From Streptomyces uncialis (GTDB taxonomy: Bacteria > Actinomycetota > Actinomycetes > Streptomycetales > Streptomycetaceae), in the NCBI RefSeq assembly GCF_036250755.1, contig NZ_CP109583.1:2914001-2978000 (forward strand): a stretch of DNA of 64,000 bases. Reading direction: 5' to 3'. The position numbers and the translations under genes are program-made. Under the pieces are notes generated by a model, which was given only the letters and a program-made list of their open reading frames with translations, searched no databases and was not told where the DNA came from. How positions within the stretch are numbered: position 1 is the stretch's first letter; the number at the start of each line of letters is the position of its first letter. Below are positions 62,814 through 64,000 of the stretch, one piece after another.

Positions 62814-63548
62814 CCCTCCCCCGGCACCCCGATCCGCACCCGACCGTTCACTTCCGGCCATGGGCGGGCCGGAAGCGCTCCCCCACCGAGGCGGCCCCCT
62901 CCGCCCCAAGCCCGGCGCACACCGGTCCGCCCCCGGTCCGCGGCACGACCCCCAGGGCCTCCGTCCGGCACCCCGGACGGCCGTCCGGTCAACGGACGCG
63001 CACCGCGCGGAGCTCGCGAACCGGACGGCGGGCGTCCCCCGTAGCGGCCTTCGGCGCGGTCCCGGCCCGAGGGCACGGTGTGCCGGGCCGACGGCCGCCA
63101 CCGCGCCCCGGCCCGCTCTCCGGTTACCGAACATGACCATCCGTGCAACGGACCATTTCGAGCCAAGATAATGACGCGCCCCTGACAAGTACGTCACCGA
63201 GGTGCCAGTCTTCCCCTCGGTCGCCCTGCCGCACAGCTCAGTCCCCCGACCCCGGGCACGGCGTCCAGGCACCTGGTGCTCGGCGGCACCACGTGCCACC
63301 GCACGGCACGACATATCCGCGCGACCGGCAACGACGGCGCCACCCCCCACCCTCTACCGCAACGCGTCGCCGTCCCACCCGCACCACCGCGCCACGGCCC
63401 CCACGCCCCCGCGTCGGCGGCCGTTCCTCCCCGGTCGGAGGAAGCACGCGTGTCCACCCGCACATGGTTCCGCCCCGCTCTGCCCGGACGGCCACCCGCC
63501 GACCGGTCCCCCTGGCCGTGCCCGACGGCGGCCACGCAGAAGGAGTCC
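62814..63548. other. long GC-rich intergenic region with no recognised gene
   Basis: All six frames are shadow-like (Pro/Arg/Ala runs without domains). Near 63150-63190 there is AT-richer DNA (CGAGCCAAGATAATGACG) that could be a promoter for the metalloprotease 360 bp downstream. The last 20 bp hold its AAGGAG Shine-Dalgarno. Confidence 0.4.
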
Positions 63549-64000
63549 GTGTTGAGACCCACCTCCCCCATACCCCCCACCTCCGGTTCCCGGCCCGTAC
63601 GACGCCGTCGTGCGGCGACCGGGGGCGCGCTCGTCGCCGTCGCCGCGCTGCTGGCGGTCGCCGTGCAGAGCGGTGCCGCGACCGCCGCGCCCGAGGGACG
63701 GCCCCTGGCCGCGCCCACCAAGGCCGACCCCGGCTCGCTGCCCGCGCAGCTCTCCCCCGCCCAGCGTGCCGCGCTGATCCGCGCCGCCCAGGCGAAGTCG
63801 GCGCGGACCGCCGGGGAACTCGGCCTCGGGGCCAAGGAGAAGCTCGTCGTCCGGGATGTGATCAAGGACCGTGACGGCTCCCTGCACACCCGCTACGAGC
63901 GCACCTACGACGGACTGCCCGTCCTCGGCGGCGACCTCGTCGTGGACAGCGCGAAGTCCGGTGCCACGCAGGGCGTGACCAAGGCGTCCAAGTCGGCCCT
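63549..64000 (+). CDS. secreted thermolysin-type (M4) metalloprotease, N-terminal fragment
   Basis: The gene runs off the right edge. From the GTG at 63549 (a TTG directly after it is equally possible) the protein has a long basic n-region (SGSRPVRRRRAATGG), then a hydrophobic core (ALVAVAALLAVAVQSGAATAA) for secretion. The pro-region follows, with the FTP (fungalysin/thermolysin propeptide) pattern VVRDVIKDRDGSLHTRYERTYDGLPVLGGDLVVD. The catalytic HExxH motif would be further downstream, outside the window, so the M4 assignment rests on the propeptide only. Such proteases are secreted degraders in Streptomyces. Confidence 0.85.
   Translation, partial: MLRPTSPIPPTSGSRPVRRRRAATGGALVAVAALLAVAVQSGAATAAPEGRPLAAPTKADPGSLPAQLSPAQRAALIRAAQAKSARTAGELGLGAKEKLVVRDVIKDRDGSLHTRYERTYDGLPVLGGDLVVDSAKSGATQGVTKASKSA

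Noticed and set aside
62742..63171. Short plus-strand frames after the second P450
   Set aside because: Three overlapping frames are all Pro/Arg/Ala-rich, none has a Shine-Dalgarno, and all fall in low-complexity GC-rich DNA.

Overview
The window is a 64 kb piece of a Streptomyces chromosome. The evidence is very high GC with strong third-position bias, many GTG starts and one TTG start, and a gene order that matches, from memory, the S. coelicolor stretch around SCO5450-SCO5502 (gatCAB, rmdB, ligA, mnmA, an oligopeptide transporter, gcvT-gcvH-glyA-sdaA). Most of it is core-genome housekeeping. The exceptions are the repeat-filled intergenic spaces, a small mosaic patch at 39.2-40.9 kb, and an accessory block at 58.3-62.8 kb.

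Layout. 1-5 kb: the N-terminus of an ATPase regulator, small proteins, a GNAT acetyltransferase and an MMPL exporter. 5-9 kb: the tRNA-dependent amidotransferase operon gatC-gatA-(79-aa membrane protein)-gatB, closed by a strong hairpin. 9.4-15.3 kb: a membrane GGDEF-EAL protein (rmdB-like), NAD-dependent DNA ligase ligA and a MetE-C-like protein. 15.8-20.5 kb: an SDR, a LOG-like protein, a DUF427 protein, mnmA, a Tat-type amidase and the cysteine desulfurase that probably supplies mnmA with sulfur. 20.6-23.3 kb: a WYL regulator, a thioesterase and a TRIC-type channel. 23.8-30.1 kb: a peptide ABC importer in the order permease, binding protein, permease, two ATPases. 30.5-39.1 kb: two SseB-like proteins, an ATPase, and the glycine/serine block (tandem glycine riboswitch, gcvT, gcvH, glyA, sdaA). 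39.2-47.6 kb: a truncated PIN toxin fragment, a secreted Cys-rich protein, a GAF/PAS/PP2C phosphatase divergent from an Acg-type nitroreductase, a GH25 muramidase, an F420/NADP-type oxidoreductase and an EF-hand protein. 47.6-57.1 kb: a propeller lipoprotein coupled to a deacetylase-fold lipoprotein, an anti-sigma-type ATPase, an enoyl-CoA hydratase, an L,D-transpeptidase and a heterodimeric ABC exporter. 58.3-62.8 kb: a TetR regulator with its operators, a Dabb protein, and two cytochrome P450 genes flanking a 28-codon ORF that ends in Tyr-Pro-Trp-Val-Pro. The window ends inside a secreted thermolysin-type metalloprotease.

Two things deserve the most attention. First, the 28-codon ORF at 61196-61282 between two P450 genes looks like an unannotated P450-modified RiPP precursor. 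The downstream P450 lacks the usual I-helix acid/alcohol pair. Second, six intergenic spaces carry modular arrays of about 70-bp hairpin units, arranged as inverted arrays. Three of these arrays share a conserved core of about 150 bp. One array forms the 3' end of a neighbouring gene, and another contains a near-perfect 281-bp tandem duplication.

All calls come from reading the sequence and translations. No database search was possible, so names of orthologues are from memory.
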